From an uncultured Collinsella sp. (lineage in GTDB: Bacteria > Actinomycetota > Coriobacteriia > Coriobacteriales > Coriobacteriaceae): a stretch of DNA of 64,000 nt. The stretch is from contig CAKUGT010000007.1 in assembly GCA_934654795.1 (NCBI GenBank), forward strand, positions 1 through 64,000. Direction: 5' to 3'. The translations under genes and the position numbers were made by a program. Positions 40,546 to 49,694 of the stretch are shown here, piece by piece. Within the stretch, counting starts at the first letter, position 1, and each line of letters begins with the position of its first letter. Below the pieces are notes generated by a model. That model made no database searches and was not told the origin of the DNA. It was given only the letters and a program-made list of their open reading frames with translations.

Positions 40546-42325
40546 ACTCGTTCAGTAGCCTTACGGCTTCAGCGGCCATGTTCTCGACCGTCATGCCGTT
40601 CTGTGCGAGCAGCTCGTTGGGGTCGTAGCGGTCGGGGAAGCCCTTGGCGATGCCGAAGGTGCGCGTGCGCAACGGCGTGCATGCCAGATGGCACGCGACG
40701 CGCTCGCCCCAGCCGCCGTCCAAGATGCCGTCTTCGATGGTCATGACAACACGATGCTCGACAGCAAGGTTATCGAGGAACTCGCGGTCGAGCTCGGTTG
40801 CAAAGCGAGGGTTGACGAGCGTGACCTCGATGCCGTACTCGGCAGCCAAGCGATTTGCCACGCGCTCGCCCAGCTCAAAGAAGTCGCCAAGTGCGAGCAC
40901 GGCCACGTCGCGGCCCTGGCGCACCACGTTGTAGCGAACGGCGCTGTAGTCGGTGTCTTCGGCAGGCGCCAGGTCGGGGCGGCTTACCAGGCCAATGCCC
41001 GGTACACGGATTGCTACAGGATGCTCGCGGTGGTCGAGCGACCAGCTCAGCATGGACAGATATTCCTCCATGCAGGCCGGCGCCAAGTAGCGCATGTTGG
41101 GAAGACCGCCAAGCATGGAAATATCAAAGAACGAAAGGTGCGTCTCGGACGTAGTGCCAAAGATTGATGCGCCAAACACTAGGATCGTCGCCGGGGCGTC
41201 GTTGAGGCACAGGTCGTGCCACAGCTCGTCGTAGGCGCGCTGCAAAAACGTGCCGTACACACCAAAGACTGGCTTGGCGCCCGAGCGCGCAAGCGCGGTG
41301 GCAAAGGTCACGGCGTGCTCCTCGGCAATGCCCACGTCAACAAACTGCTTGCCTGCCGCGGCGCGAAGCTCGGGTGTAAAGCCCATGATGTAGGGCGTGG
41401 CGGCCGTGATGCCCACGACCTGCGGATCGTGCTCGATGGCGGCGCTGAGCGCCTCGCCCGTAATGTCGGCATAGGTGCGCGGCGCAGGCTCGCTCGGATG
41501 GCCCGGGCAGAGCTTGCGCCCAGTCGCCATGTCAAACGGACCCACGTGGTGCCAGTGCTCGGGGTCGCTCTGGGCCGGCTCAAAGCCCTTGCCCTTGGCG
41601 GTGGAGACGTGCAGCACGATGGGATGATCGATATTGCGCAGTTCCTGCAGCGCGTCGACCAGGGCCAACACATCGTTACCGGCGTCCAGATAGCGGTAGT
41701 CGAGCCCCATCGCGCGGAAAACGTTGCGCTCACAGGTGCCGTTGCTGGCGCGCAGCTCGGCCAGATTGCGATACAGGCCGCCATGGTTCTCGGCAATGGA
41801 CTGGTCGTTATCGTTGACGATGATGACCAGGTTGCTGTCGAGCTCGGCGGCATTGTTAAAGCCCTCAAACGCCAGACCGCCCGAAAGCGAACCGTCGCCA
41901 ATGATGGTGATGACGTTGTACGCATCGCCCGCCAGGTCACGAGCGTGCGCCAAGCCGCAGCCCAGGCTCACCGATGTGGAGGTGTGGCCCATGGCGAACA
42001 GGTCGTGTTCGGACTCGTCGGGATTGGCAAAGCCAGAGGCCTCGCCGTAGCGTGCCGGGTCGATATAAGTGTACGCGCGCCCAGTCAGCGCCTTGTGGGC
42101 ATAGGTCTGGTGTGACACGTCAAAGACAATTTTGTCGGTGGGGGAGTTAAACACGCGATGGAGCGCGACCGTAAGCTCAACGACGCCCAGGTTGGGGGCA
42201 ACGTGCCCGCCGACGGCGGCGGAGCTTTCGAGGATTGCCTGGCGGATCTCGCCGCAGAGCAGCGGAAGCTCGGCGCGATCGAGAGCCTTGACGTCCTCGG
42301 GCGTTGTCGTTTGCGTAAGCAGCAT
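40544..42325 (-). CDS. dxs: 1-deoxy-D-xylulose-5-phosphate synthase (short, divergent form)
   Basis: Thiamine diphosphate enzyme of 593 residues that joins pyruvate and glyceraldehyde 3-phosphate in the first step of the MEP isoprenoid pathway. The ThDP motif is GDGSLSGGLAFEGFNNA...NDND. The transketolase-like central and C-terminal domains follow, with GIAEEHAVTFATALA carrying the catalytic Glu. It is 30-50 residues shorter than typical DXS and differs at usually constant stretches (DVSHQTYAHKALTGR for DVGHQAYPHKILTGR; HVAPNLGVVELTVAL for HVASGLGTVELTVAL). It is therefore a divergent subgroup, and a separate canonical copy elsewhere in the genome is possible. It has its own terminator. Confidence 0.88.
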   Translation of the reverse strand: MLLTQTTTPEDVKALDRAELPLLCGEIRQAILESSAAVGGHVAPNLGVVELTVALHRVFNSPTDKIVFDVSHQTYAHKALTGRAYTYIDPARYGEASGFANPDESEHDLFAMGHTSTSVSLGCGLAHARDLAGDAYNVITIIGDGSLSGGLAFEGFNNAAELDSNLVIIVNDNDQSIAENHGGLYRNLAELRASNGTCERNVFRAMGLDYRYLDAGNDVLALVDALQELRNIDHPIVLHVSTAKGKGFEPAQSDPEHWHHVGPFDMATGRKLCPGHPSEPAPRTYADITGEALSAAIEHDPQVVGITAATPYIMGFTPELRAAAGKQFVDVGIAEEHAVTFATALARSGAKPVFGVYGTFLQRAYDELWHDLCLNDAPATILVFGASIFGTTSETHLSFFDISMLGGLPNMRYLAPACMEEYLSMLSWSLDHREHPVAIRVPGIGLVSRPDLAPAEDTDYSAVRYNVVRQGRDVAVLALGDFFELGERVANRLAAEYGIEVTLVNPRFATELDREFLDNLAVEHRVVMTIEDGILDGGWGERVACHLACTPLRTRTFGIAKGFPDRYDPNELLAQNGMTVENMAAEAVRLLNE

Positions 42326-42553
42326 CGTTGTGGGTTACTCCATGCGAATCGTGCGCCGGCACTCCCTCGGCCGGCACAATTGCACAAGACAGTCTCGCAC
42401 ATTTTGGCGTTTGATATGTGACGGCGGCGCGGTAATTCGCCAACTGGTGGGGCAAAACGTTTTGTCCGATGCCATACTGATGTGTTCCATGATGTTTTTA
42501 TCGATTGTGCACAGGCCGTGGCTTGCCGCCGTGAGCCGCTGGAAGGAGGCAGC

Positions 42554-43111
42554 ATGTCCGATACCGTTCGTGCCGAGAAAATCGCGCGCGAGGTCGACGA
42601 TGCCGCCCGTCAGCTTGCCCAGGCGGGCCGCTTGGACCTGATGCATGAGTTTATCCAACATGGCGATGTGACGGTTTATGCACATGTGACCTCGGTGGCG
42701 CGGGCAAGTCTGTCCTTTGCCGAGTGCCTGGGTCGCGTCGGTATCTCCGTCGACCGCTTATCGCTGCTGCGCGGGGCCCTGCTGCACGATTACTTTCTCT
42801 ATGACTGGCACGATCCCGACCCAAGCCATCGGCTGCATGGCTTTCGCCACCCGTTTTTTGCCTTGGCGCGTGCGGAGGAAGATTTTGAGCTGACGCCGCG
42901 CGAGCGGAATATTATCGTACGGCATATGTTTCCGCTGGTACCGGTGCCGCCGACGTGTCGTGAGGCATGGATTGTGTGCCTGGCGGATAAATGGTGCGCG
43001 CTGCGCGAGACGATTGCCGGCCGTCTGCCGCGCAAAGGCGGCGCGAGCGATTTGAACGAGGGCTCGAGTGACGGCTCGAGCAAAGCATCGAGCGAAAAGA
43101 GGAGAGGGTAG
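42554..43111 (+). CDS. HD-domain phosphohydrolase
   Basis: Cytoplasmic protein of 185 residues. HD-type metal residues are suggested by VYAHVTSVARASLSF (first His), RGALLHDYFLYDW (His-Asp pair) and RHPFFALARAEED, with NIIVRHMFPL later. The C-terminus is Ser/Gly-rich. The exact substrate, probably a nucleotide, is unknown. The ATG at 42554 is preferred because GGAAGGAGG is eight bases upstream. The stop is three bases before the CmpB-like membrane protein gene, a pairing also common in Firmicutes, so the two likely act together. Confidence 0.85.
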   Translation: MSDTVRAEKIAREVDDAARQLAQAGRLDLMHEFIQHGDVTVYAHVTSVARASLSFAECLGRVGISVDRLSLLRGALLHDYFLYDWHDPDPSHRLHGFRHPFFALARAEEDFELTPRERNIIVRHMFPLVPVPPTCREAWIVCLADKWCALRETIAGRLPRKGGASDLNEGSSDGSSKASSEKRRG

Positions 43112-43114
43112 ACG

Positions 43115-44134
43115 GTGGGGACCGCGATCGACATGGCATTTGACGGCGCGACGCTTGCCGCCTGCCCGCTCTCGGCGCTGGTACTCTCGTTTGCCTTCTA
43201 CGGTTTTTGCGGCTGGGTATGGGAGTCGACAGTCTGCGCCATGCTCAACCACGGACGCTTTGCCAACAGCGGCTTTTTGCTAGGGCCGTGTTGTCCCATC
43301 TACGGTGCGGGCGGCATCGCGTGCTGGTTGCTGCTGCGTGGAATCCCAGACGCCTCGAGCCAGTTTGTCGCTGCCGCGCTCGTATGCAGCGTGATCGAAT
43401 ATAGCGTGGGCGTGCTGTTGGAAAAAACGACGGGTGCCCGGTTTTGGGATTACTCGCATCTGCCGTTTAACCTGCACGGACGCATCTGCCTGTACTGGGC
43501 CTGCGCGTTTGGCTTGGGTGCGTTGTGTATTTGCCGTTTAGTGGAGCCGGCATTGCTGGGGCTGCTTGGCCATCTGCCGGTGCTGATTGTGCGGCTGTCC
43601 GCTTTTATCGTCGCGGTCGCGATGATTGTCGACGCGGTGTGCTCGTTGGCCAGCTGGCGCCGCCTGTCCGATCAGCTTGAGCGTGTGCGTGCCGACCTTG
43701 CCGACCGCATCAATGAGTCGCTTGCCGACGCCTCCGACTCTATGCTCGAACGTATTCCCGATTCGGCGATCGACTCGGTGGCGCAGACGCATATCCGCGG
43801 TCGCGCCGTTAACGCTTGGCTGGCCGAGCTGGGCGACGCGGCGCTCGATGCCCTGCGCGAGAAGGCTTCGATGCCGACGTTTATCTCGGATGGTGCTCGC
43901 GGCCTGGCGCTCGCTGCCCGCCGCGTGGCCGATGCCGCGCCGAGCGTGCCCCGTCCGTCGCTCACCCGTCTCCGTACCGGCAAGCGCATGAGCCGTCCGG
44001 TGCCGAGTGTGTCGCTCAGCCGTCGTGACCTGCGCTTCTTTAACGCCTTCCCGCGTCTGCGCATCAATCGCTACGAGGGCGTCATCCGAGCTACCGACCT
44101 CCGCGACCGAGCACGCGAGCTGTTCCGCCGCTAG
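43115..44134 (+). CDS. CmpB-like membrane protein (putative ABC transporter permease family)
   Basis: Protein of 339 residues. The first 185 hold about five helices with the family signature FAFYGFCGWVWES and RFANSGFLLGPCCPIYGAGG, then FWDYSHLPFNLHGRICLYW. This is the ABC_trans_CmpB family (PF06541 as I recall it); no ABC ATPase is adjacent and transport is unproven. The C-terminal 150 residues are cytoplasmic, helical and basic, ending in repeats of Arg-rich sequence. It starts with GTG, with AGGAGAGG upstream, three bases after the HD gene. Confidence 0.82.
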   Translation: MGTAIDMAFDGATLAACPLSALVLSFAFYGFCGWVWESTVCAMLNHGRFANSGFLLGPCCPIYGAGGIACWLLLRGIPDASSQFVAAALVCSVIEYSVGVLLEKTTGARFWDYSHLPFNLHGRICLYWACAFGLGALCICRLVEPALLGLLGHLPVLIVRLSAFIVAVAMIVDAVCSLASWRRLSDQLERVRADLADRINESLADASDSMLERIPDSAIDSVAQTHIRGRAVNAWLAELGDAALDALREKASMPTFISDGARGLALAARRVADAAPSVPRPSLTRLRTGKRMSRPVPSVSLSRRDLRFFNAFPRLRINRYEGVIRATDLRDRARELFRR

Positions 44135-44331
44135 CCGGGACGGGCGTGTTTGCGGCTTCCTTGCTCGCGTATTTCCCGTTCGTTTCGCGCCCGTTGCCGC
44201 GCCGTTTCCAAGATTGCGGCACCGTTTCCATTCGACAACGCAGCGTTTAACAGCGCCGTATCTGGTCTACACCAGTTGCCCCTCGGCCGCATTATGGGCG
44301 CCGACAACGTTCATGCGACCAAGGGGGACGA

Positions 44332-45609
44332 ATGTACGATACGGGATCGACAACGTTTATGCTCATCTGCACCATGCTCGTGTTTTTAATGACACCGGGT
44401 CTGGCGTTTTTCTATGGCGGCCTGTCCAGGCGCAAAAATGTCATCAACACCATGCTTATGTGCTTTGGCGCCATTGGCCTGGTCGGCGTGCTGTGGATTG
44501 TTGCCGGCTGGTCGCTGGCCTACGGCGGCGACGGTTCCAGCCCGTTTATTGGAGGCCTTGACCAGCTGCTGTGTCTGCCGGTGCTCAATCAGGTGCTGCA
44601 GGCGGCCGAGGGCAATGCCGCGGACGGTGCCGTCTACCCTCAGATCATCAACATCGCCTTCCAGATGGCGTTTGCCATGATCACCGCCGCTATCGTTACG
44701 GGCAGTCTGGCAGGCCGCGTTAAGTTTGGTGCCATGACGGCCTTCCTGGGCATTTGGCTGCTCGTGGTCTATGCGCCGCTCGCCCACATGGTTTGGGGCG
44801 GCGATGGTTCCTTTATCGGCGACATCATCGGCGCGCTCGACTTTGCCGGCGGCGACGTGGTACACATTTCGTCCGGTCTCACGGGCCTGATTCTCTGCTT
44901 AATGCTCGGCCGTCGTCGCGGCTTTGGCATGATGAGCTACCGTCCGCATAACGTGCCGTTTGTGGCGCTGGGCGCCGGCCTGCTTTGGTTTGGCTGGTTT
45001 GGCTTTAACGGCGGCAGCGAGTTTAAGGCCGACGCCGTGGCGGCGCTCGCCATCCTCAACACCGTGACGGCCAGCGCGGCGGGCATGGTCTCGTGGCTTG
45101 CCGTCGAGCGCGTGCACACCGGTCGCCCCACGCTGGTGGGTGCCAGCACCGGTCTGGTTGCGGGCCTTGTGGTGGTCACGCCGGGTGCGGGCTTTGTCGA
45201 GCCGTGGGCAGCGCTGGTCATGGGCCTGATCGTCTCGCCCGTCTGTTACCTGGCCATCAGCCATCTTAAGACCAAGTTTGGCTACGACGATGCGCTCGAC
45301 GCGTTCGGTTGCCACGGTATCGGCGGCATCTTGGGCGGTGTGCTCACGGGCCTGTTCTGCGTGCCGGAGCTCTCGTGGACCGGTAAGGGCGGCCTGTTCT
45401 ACACGGGCGACGTGTCGCTGCTTGTCTCGCAGATCTTAGGCATTGTGGTGACGGTCGTTATTGTGCTGGTGCTCGACTTGGTGATCGCCGCGGTGGTCAA
45501 GGCACTGTTCCACGGCAGCCTGCGTGTGGACGAGGCCGACGAGGCGCTGGGCCTGGATGCGAGTCAGCACGGCGAGAGTGCATACCCCTCATTCTCCGGA
45601 CTCGATTAG
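44332..45609 (+). CDS. amtB: Ammonium transporter
   Basis: Inner-membrane channel of 425 residues with 11 helices for ammonium/ammonia uptake. Family marks are TPGLAFFYGGLSRRKNV at the start and the twin pore histidines in DVVHISSGLTGL and FGCHGIGGILGG. ALDFAGG holds the Asp of the outer binding region. The P-II gene is 208 bases downstream on the same strand, the usual amtB-glnK pairing. The long gap holds a large palindrome, so the two may be partly uncoupled. The C-terminal tail that binds P-II is present. Confidence 0.96.
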   Translation: MYDTGSTTFMLICTMLVFLMTPGLAFFYGGLSRRKNVINTMLMCFGAIGLVGVLWIVAGWSLAYGGDGSSPFIGGLDQLLCLPVLNQVLQAAEGNAADGAVYPQIINIAFQMAFAMITAAIVTGSLAGRVKFGAMTAFLGIWLLVVYAPLAHMVWGGDGSFIGDIIGALDFAGGDVVHISSGLTGLILCLMLGRRRGFGMMSYRPHNVPFVALGAGLLWFGWFGFNGGSEFKADAVAALAILNTVTASAAGMVSWLAVERVHTGRPTLVGASTGLVAGLVVVTPGAGFVEPWAALVMGLIVSPVCYLAISHLKTKFGYDDALDAFGCHGIGGILGGVLTGLFCVPELSWTGKGGLFYTGDVSLLVSQILGIVVTVVIVLVLDLVIAAVVKALFHGSLRVDEADEALGLDASQHGESAYPSFSGLD

Positions 45610-45712
45610 CAGCTTCCCCAAGCACCGCACCTTGCCGTTCAATCGTCGCTCACGTACTTAAGTACGCTTCGCCCCTCTTTCACGGCAATCTGCGGCACTT
45701 GGGAAACCTGCT
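45608..45712. repeat. Large interrupted palindrome at the amtB stop codon
   Basis: Outer arms 45608-45629 and 45691-45712 match at about 17 of 22 positions. Inner TTGCCGT/ACGGCAA arms can also pair. The centre is CGTACTTAAGTACG (45653-45666), a perfect 14-bp palindrome. The left arm begins inside the amtB stop codon. A third relative of the outer arm, TACGGCACCTGGGAAACCCG, follows near 45755. Confidence 0.7.
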
Positions 45713-45817
45713 AAGACCAGTCAGTTGAACTTTTTTGATCTCTGAGGTTGGTTTACGGCACCTGGGAAACCCGCGTCTCATGTAAAGGGATACGTTGATT
45801 ATTGAGAGGAATTCACT

Positions 45818-46156
45818 ATGAAGAAAATTACGGCGATCGTTCGTGCTGAGAAGCTTGAGGTTCTCAAAGACGCGCTGTTTGCTGCCGATGTTCGCGGCAT
45901 GACCATCAACCAGGTGCAGGGCTGCGGCGCGCAGCATGGCTGGAAGGAATACGTTCGCGGCAACGAACTGCTCGTCAATACCATCCCTAAGGTGCAGTTC
46001 ACCCTCATCTGCGCCGATGAACATGTTGACGGCATTGTCGAGATTATCTGCAACGCTGCTCGCACCGGTGCCGTTGGAGACGGCAAGATCTGGGTCGAGC
46101 CGGTCGAGGAAGTCATCCGCATTCGCACCGGCGAACACGGCCCCGCCGCGGTGTAG
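45818..46156 (+). CDS. P-II nitrogen regulatory protein
   Basis: Signal protein of 112 residues that senses ATP/ADP and 2-oxoglutarate and blocks AmtB when nitrogen is plentiful. MKKITAIVRAEKLEVLKDAL is the N-terminal strand-helix. The T-loop (about 37-55) contains QHGWKEYVRGNELL with the Tyr that is modified in many bacteria. TGAVGDGKIWVEPVEEVIRIRTGE is the conserved B/C-loop region. The T-loop sequence is shorter in charge than E. coli GlnK but complete. GAGAGGA precedes the ATG. Confidence 0.95.
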   Translation: MKKITAIVRAEKLEVLKDALFAADVRGMTINQVQGCGAQHGWKEYVRGNELLVNTIPKVQFTLICADEHVDGIVEIICNAARTGAVGDGKIWVEPVEEVIRIRTGEHGPAAV

Positions 46157-46230
46157 AACCGACCGTTTGCCATCCGCAACGTTAAAATATCGCAATGAGG
46201 CATAAGACTTGCGTTGCGGATGGGCGGATT

Positions 46231-46893
46231 ATGGGTCGCAATAAATATCCCGAAGAGACGGTCGCGAAGATTCTCGACGTGGCGCTGGAGCTATTCTGCG
46301 CACAGGGTTATGAGGGAACGAGCATCCAGGATATCGTTGACCGTCTCGATGGCATGACCAAGGGCGCTATCTATCATCACTTCAAGAGCAAAGAAGAGAT
46401 TTTTAACGCCGCATTTGATCGGGCGATGGCTCCCGTTGTTGAGCGCCGCCGCGCGACGCTCGGTGCTGGCAATATGACGGGCGCCCAAAAGCTCAAGCGA
46501 CTTTACGCACCCGAGTCCGTCATTCCGCAGATTGAGCTATGGGCGCGCATACATCCTGCGGCAGATCCGGTAAAAAGCTCACGTCTACTGGCGATGCAGT
46601 ACCAGGGCTCGTTTGACGAGTCGGCAGATGGCTATTTATTGCCGGCGATCGAGGAGGGCATCGCCGATGGCTCCATTGCGTGCGAATGCCCGCGTGAAGC
46701 GGCAGAGGCCGTATCGTTGCTGGCGAATCTTTGGCTGCTGCCATTGTTCCGTCCGCTTGAGTCTAAGGAACGAATGCTTGCGCGTGCCCAATGCTTGGCG
46801 CAGATGGCAGCTGCGGTAGGGCTCGATTTGGGGGATGAAGTGCTCCAGACAACGGACCAGATTTGGGACGTATGGAAACGCGCCGGGTGGTAA
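46231..46893 (+). CDS. TetR-family regulator of the adjacent MFS pump
   Basis: Repressor of 220 residues. The N-terminal DNA-binding domain (GRNKYPEETVAKILDVALELF, with TSIQDIVDRLDGMTKGAIYHHFKSKEEIF in the HTH region, about 1-55) is canonical. The C-terminal ligand domain is diverse, so the inducer is unknown. ATG 46231 is chosen because related proteins begin with this sequence, though its ribosome site is weak; ATG 46195 is the alternative. Two matching palindromes lie between this gene and the MFS gene, so it probably represses the pump. Confidence 0.88.
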   Translation: MGRNKYPEETVAKILDVALELFCAQGYEGTSIQDIVDRLDGMTKGAIYHHFKSKEEIFNAAFDRAMAPVVERRRATLGAGNMTGAQKLKRLYAPESVIPQIELWARIHPAADPVKSSRLLAMQYQGSFDESADGYLLPAIEEGIADGSIACECPREAAEAVSLLANLWLLPLFRPLESKERMLARAQCLAQMAAAVGLDLGDEVLQTTDQIWDVWKRAGW

Positions 46894-46898
46894 TATAG

Positions 46899-46981
46899 AT
46901 ACCAACGGTATGTAAATTGATGTTAGAGGGTGGCTACGGCTGCCCTTTTCAAGTCGTCAAATACATACTAACGGTATGTAT
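46899..46981 (+). promoter_or_regulatory. Two TetR-type operators before the MFS gene
   Basis: Site 1 (46899-46914) is ATACCAACGGTATGTA. Site 2 (46961-46981) is a palindrome with perfect 8-bp arms, ATACATAC-taacg-GTATGTAT, ending 13 bases before the MFS start codon. Both share AACGGTATGTA. Repression by the upstream TetR protein is the simplest reading. Confidence 0.75.
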
Positions 46982-46994
46982 AAGGGGCGAACCC

Positions 46995-48257
46995 ATGGAT
47001 AAAATAAGAAGCGCTCGCGTCTCGCTGGCACCAAAAACAGCGCGGTCTATCAGGCTCATTGGTCTTCTTATTGCGCAGCTGTGCACGTATTCGACGCTAT
47101 CGGCACTGTGCTTTGCGTGTCCGCTTTACCTGCTCGATCGCAGCGGTTCATCGACGTTGTATGGTGCCGTCGCGGCGATCGCGTTCATCCCGGGCGTGCT
47201 TGCGACTCCGGCTGGCGGAGTATTAGCTGATCGAGAGGGGCATCGCAGCGTTCTAGCGGCTCTCGGTATTGTTTTAATGGTTGCAGCGATGCTGTTTATC
47301 CCCATGAAGTGCTCGTTGCCCCTTGCGGCCGTTGTGGCGGTGATGCTGTGCGTTCAATACGTCGTTCAATCTATTCTGAAGCCGATACTTCAAATTGAGA
47401 CGCTGCGAATAGCCGGCAAGGAAAAGGTCGAGCGGGCCACCGCATTAGTGTCACAGACGACCATGGCGAGCAATATTCTAGGTCCCGTGGTTGGAACAGC
47501 CGTCTACGGATGCCTTGGAATTGACGTCCTTTGCGCCATCGCGGCGGTGGCGCTTGCGATGTCGTCGCTGCTGTTTTGGGCCGCACTCAAACAAAATGTC
47601 CCCTCTGAAGTGACGGGGGATGGCTCGACTCGCATGGCATGCCAAGGCGATTTTCTGTCGGCGATTCGGTACCTGCTTCAAAACACCTCGTTGCTCGCTG
47701 TGATTTTGCTTGCGGCTGTTTTGAATCTTGCGTTGGTTGGGTTAACGATTGGTGCGCCCGTTATTGTTACAAGGCATCTCGGCATGCAACCTTCCTGCGT
47801 TGGAATTATTGAGGCGGCTATGGGGCTGGGCGGCCTTGCAGGCGGTGGCCTAGTCGGTATGTGGCCGCACCGTTTTTCTTTCAATGGCATATGCCGATAC
47901 GTTGCGATGATCTGTTTTGGAGTCGTGCCGATTATTGTCACGCTACCGATCGGCGTTGACGTAATTGTGTTTGCCGCGCTTGCAGCTGGTTCGGCATGGG
48001 TCATGGTGTGGGCAAGCATTGCATCGGTCGAAATCGTCGCGTCCGTTCAGCGGGCGGTGCCAAGGGAGCTCTGCGGAAAAGTGCTTTCGGTCGTATACAT
48101 GGCGCTTTCCTGCGCAACGCCTATTGGCCAATTGGCGTACGGATTCGCGTATGATCGATGGACACCGACGGTTGTATTCGCAGCCATGCTGGTGGTGTTG
48201 GTGCTGACGACGGCGTTGTTTTACCGCATGAAAAGTCGCTCACGACAAACAATGTGA
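46995..48257 (+). CDS. MFS transporter, probable drug efflux
   Basis: Inner-membrane protein of 420 residues with 12 helices. GGVLADREGHRSVL is the MFS loop 2-3 signature (GxLaDrxGrr). The pattern resembles the enterobactin-exporter/macrolide-efflux group. The substrate is unknown. The ATG at 46995 has AAGGGG just upstream, and an operator overlaps the leader. It is regulated by the TetR protein encoded before it. Codon use is less GC-rich here than in flanking genes, which may indicate a later arrival. Confidence 0.88.
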   Translation: MDKIRSARVSLAPKTARSIRLIGLLIAQLCTYSTLSALCFACPLYLLDRSGSSTLYGAVAAIAFIPGVLATPAGGVLADREGHRSVLAALGIVLMVAAMLFIPMKCSLPLAAVVAVMLCVQYVVQSILKPILQIETLRIAGKEKVERATALVSQTTMASNILGPVVGTAVYGCLGIDVLCAIAAVALAMSSLLFWAALKQNVPSEVTGDGSTRMACQGDFLSAIRYLLQNTSLLAVILLAAVLNLALVGLTIGAPVIVTRHLGMQPSCVGIIEAAMGLGGLAGGGLVGMWPHRFSFNGICRYVAMICFGVVPIIVTLPIGVDVIVFAALAAGSAWVMVWASIASVEIVASVQRAVPRELCGKVLSVVYMALSCATPIGQLAYGFAYDRWTPTVVFAAMLVVLVLTTALFYRMKSRSRQTM

Positions 48258-48362
48258 CGTTCGCACTGCAGCGGTTTAACAGAAGCAGCCGCTGCAGTGC
48301 GGGCGCCCATACGAGAACGCGCCTCTCCTTCGTCTACAATATCGTGCAGACGAAGGAGAGGC

Positions 48363-49226
48363 ATGCCCATGATCAAGATGTTTGCGAGTGACTTAGACGG
48401 AACGCTGCTTAACGCCCTGCACGAGGCCGACGGAACCATCCGCCGCGCCATTCGCGAGTTGACCGAGGCCGGGCTGCACGTGGTTCCCGCAACGGGTCGC
48501 TCGACGCTGCCGATCGGTGAGCATGGCTTTACAGGCTTGGCGCTCGATGCCTGCTGCTCCAACGGGTCCATCGTTCGCGACAGCCATGGCGAGGTGCTCA
48601 AGACCTGGACCATCGACCCCCAGATTACCGAGGAGCTGCTCAAGGCGTTCCCGGACATTTGCTTTGATTGCTCCACGCCCGATGGCATGTTCTCGAGCGG
48701 TTCGTTTGAGATGCACCAGGCGGGCTTTAAGAAGGACAGTCCCATCAAGCGCATTGTGATGCGCGGCATGCGCGCCCGTGGCGGCTATCACGAGGAGCAG
48801 TATTTTGACCAGTCGATCGGCGACATCTTGCGTCACGATGTCTGCAAGATCAACTGCCGCGTGACCTCGCCCGAGCTGGAGCGCGACCTTAAGGCGTATC
48901 TTGCCGAGCGCTCGGACCGTGTGGTCAACGCGCCGTTCGACCCGGTGATGTTCGAGATTACCGACGTGGCGTGCAACAAGGGCGAGAGCGTGGCGTGGCT
49001 GGCGGGCTACTACGGTATCGCCGAGGACGAGGTCGCGGTCTACGGCGACGGCGGCAACGACATCGCCATGCTTAAGCGTTTCCGTCACAGCTATGCCACC
49101 AAGAATGGTAGCGATGCGGCTAAGGCTGCTGCGAGCGCGACTATTGGCAGCTGCATGGCCCACGCCGTTCCCAAGCACATGCTCGCCACCATGCGCAAGC
49201 AGAATTCCCACACCGTGATCGAATAA
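48363..49226 (+). CDS. Cof-type HAD-IIB phosphatase
   Basis: Cytoplasmic sugar- or cofactor-phosphate phosphatase of 287 residues. The HAD motif I is FASDLDGTLLN, with nucleophile Asp and acid/base Asp. VVPATGRS is motif II, and VAVYGDGGNDIAMLKRF is the C-terminal motif. A C2-type cap lies between. The substrate is unknown. Two starts, ATG 48363 and 48369, both use AAGGAG. The stop TAA shares its last base with the following ATGTGACAAAGGG hairpin. Confidence 0.92.
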   Translation: MPMIKMFASDLDGTLLNALHEADGTIRRAIRELTEAGLHVVPATGRSTLPIGEHGFTGLALDACCSNGSIVRDSHGEVLKTWTIDPQITEELLKAFPDICFDCSTPDGMFSSGSFEMHQAGFKKDSPIKRIVMRGMRARGGYHEEQYFDQSIGDILRHDVCKINCRVTSPELERDLKAYLAERSDRVVNAPFDPVMFEITDVACNKGESVAWLAGYYGIAEDEVAVYGDGGNDIAMLKRFRHSYATKNGSDAAKAAASATIGSCMAHAVPKHMLATMRKQNSHTVIE

Positions 49227-49256
49227 TGTGACAAAGGGACAGTCCCTTTGTCACAT
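49226..49256. repeat. ATGTGACAAAGGG palindrome, copy 1
   Basis: Fifteen-bp perfect arms (ATGTGACAAAGGGAC and complement) flank a single base. It directly follows the HAD gene. A second 31-base copy lies at 49948-49978, and a diverged one near 49538-49565. Confidence 0.88.
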
Positions 49257-49310
49257 GAGGGTACCGATTTGGGCGTTGAGTCGGTTGTGCTTTGTCGCCA
49301 CCAACAAAAA

Positions 49311-49503
49311 TCGAGTTGCGCGGTCTGCTGGAGGTCGCTCGGAGGCAAAAGGCGCGGCACCGGGATATTTTATGCCCGTTTTGGTGTTTGATTCCGTGGG
49401 GTATGTGCGCAGATAGGCGTGATTGCGCCCAAATAAGGACAAAAACTTTCAAATAGCCTCAGCAGCGCTTTCATAAAAACACCAGTGCGACCGCGCAACT
49501 CGA
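49311..49503. repeat. Distant inverted repeat with 15-bp arms
   Basis: TCGAGTTGCGCGGTC (49311-49325) is perfectly complementary to GACCGCGCAACTCGA (49489-49503), 163 bases apart. No transposase-like frame lies between. The 49257-49580 stretch shows no convincing gene. Confidence 0.6.
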
Positions 49504-49587
49504 AAAATGTAGGTGGGGATTCAACGGCAAGAACGCCAGTGCGACAAAGGGATAGTTCTTTTGCCAAATTGCCCTGGTTTTCCTAGA

Positions 49588-49607
49588 ATACGAACATACA
49601 TTCGTAT
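49588..49607 (+). promoter_or_regulatory. Candidate LexA (SOS) box upstream of the small membrane peptide
   Basis: CGAACATACATTCG (49591-49604) differs from the SOS consensus CGAAC-N4-GTTCG at one base and sits in a perfect 7-bp inverted repeat ATACGAA...TTCGTAT (49588-49607). TAGAAT (49625-49630) follows as a possible -10 box. It ends 87 bases before the peptide start. Confidence 0.55.
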
Positions 49608-49694
49608 ATATAACTGAGTTTTGATAGAATCGGTATCGTTGACGGCAGTTCCATGTGCCGGGCAGCGCCCTCCATCTGATGGGAGGTGATGCCC

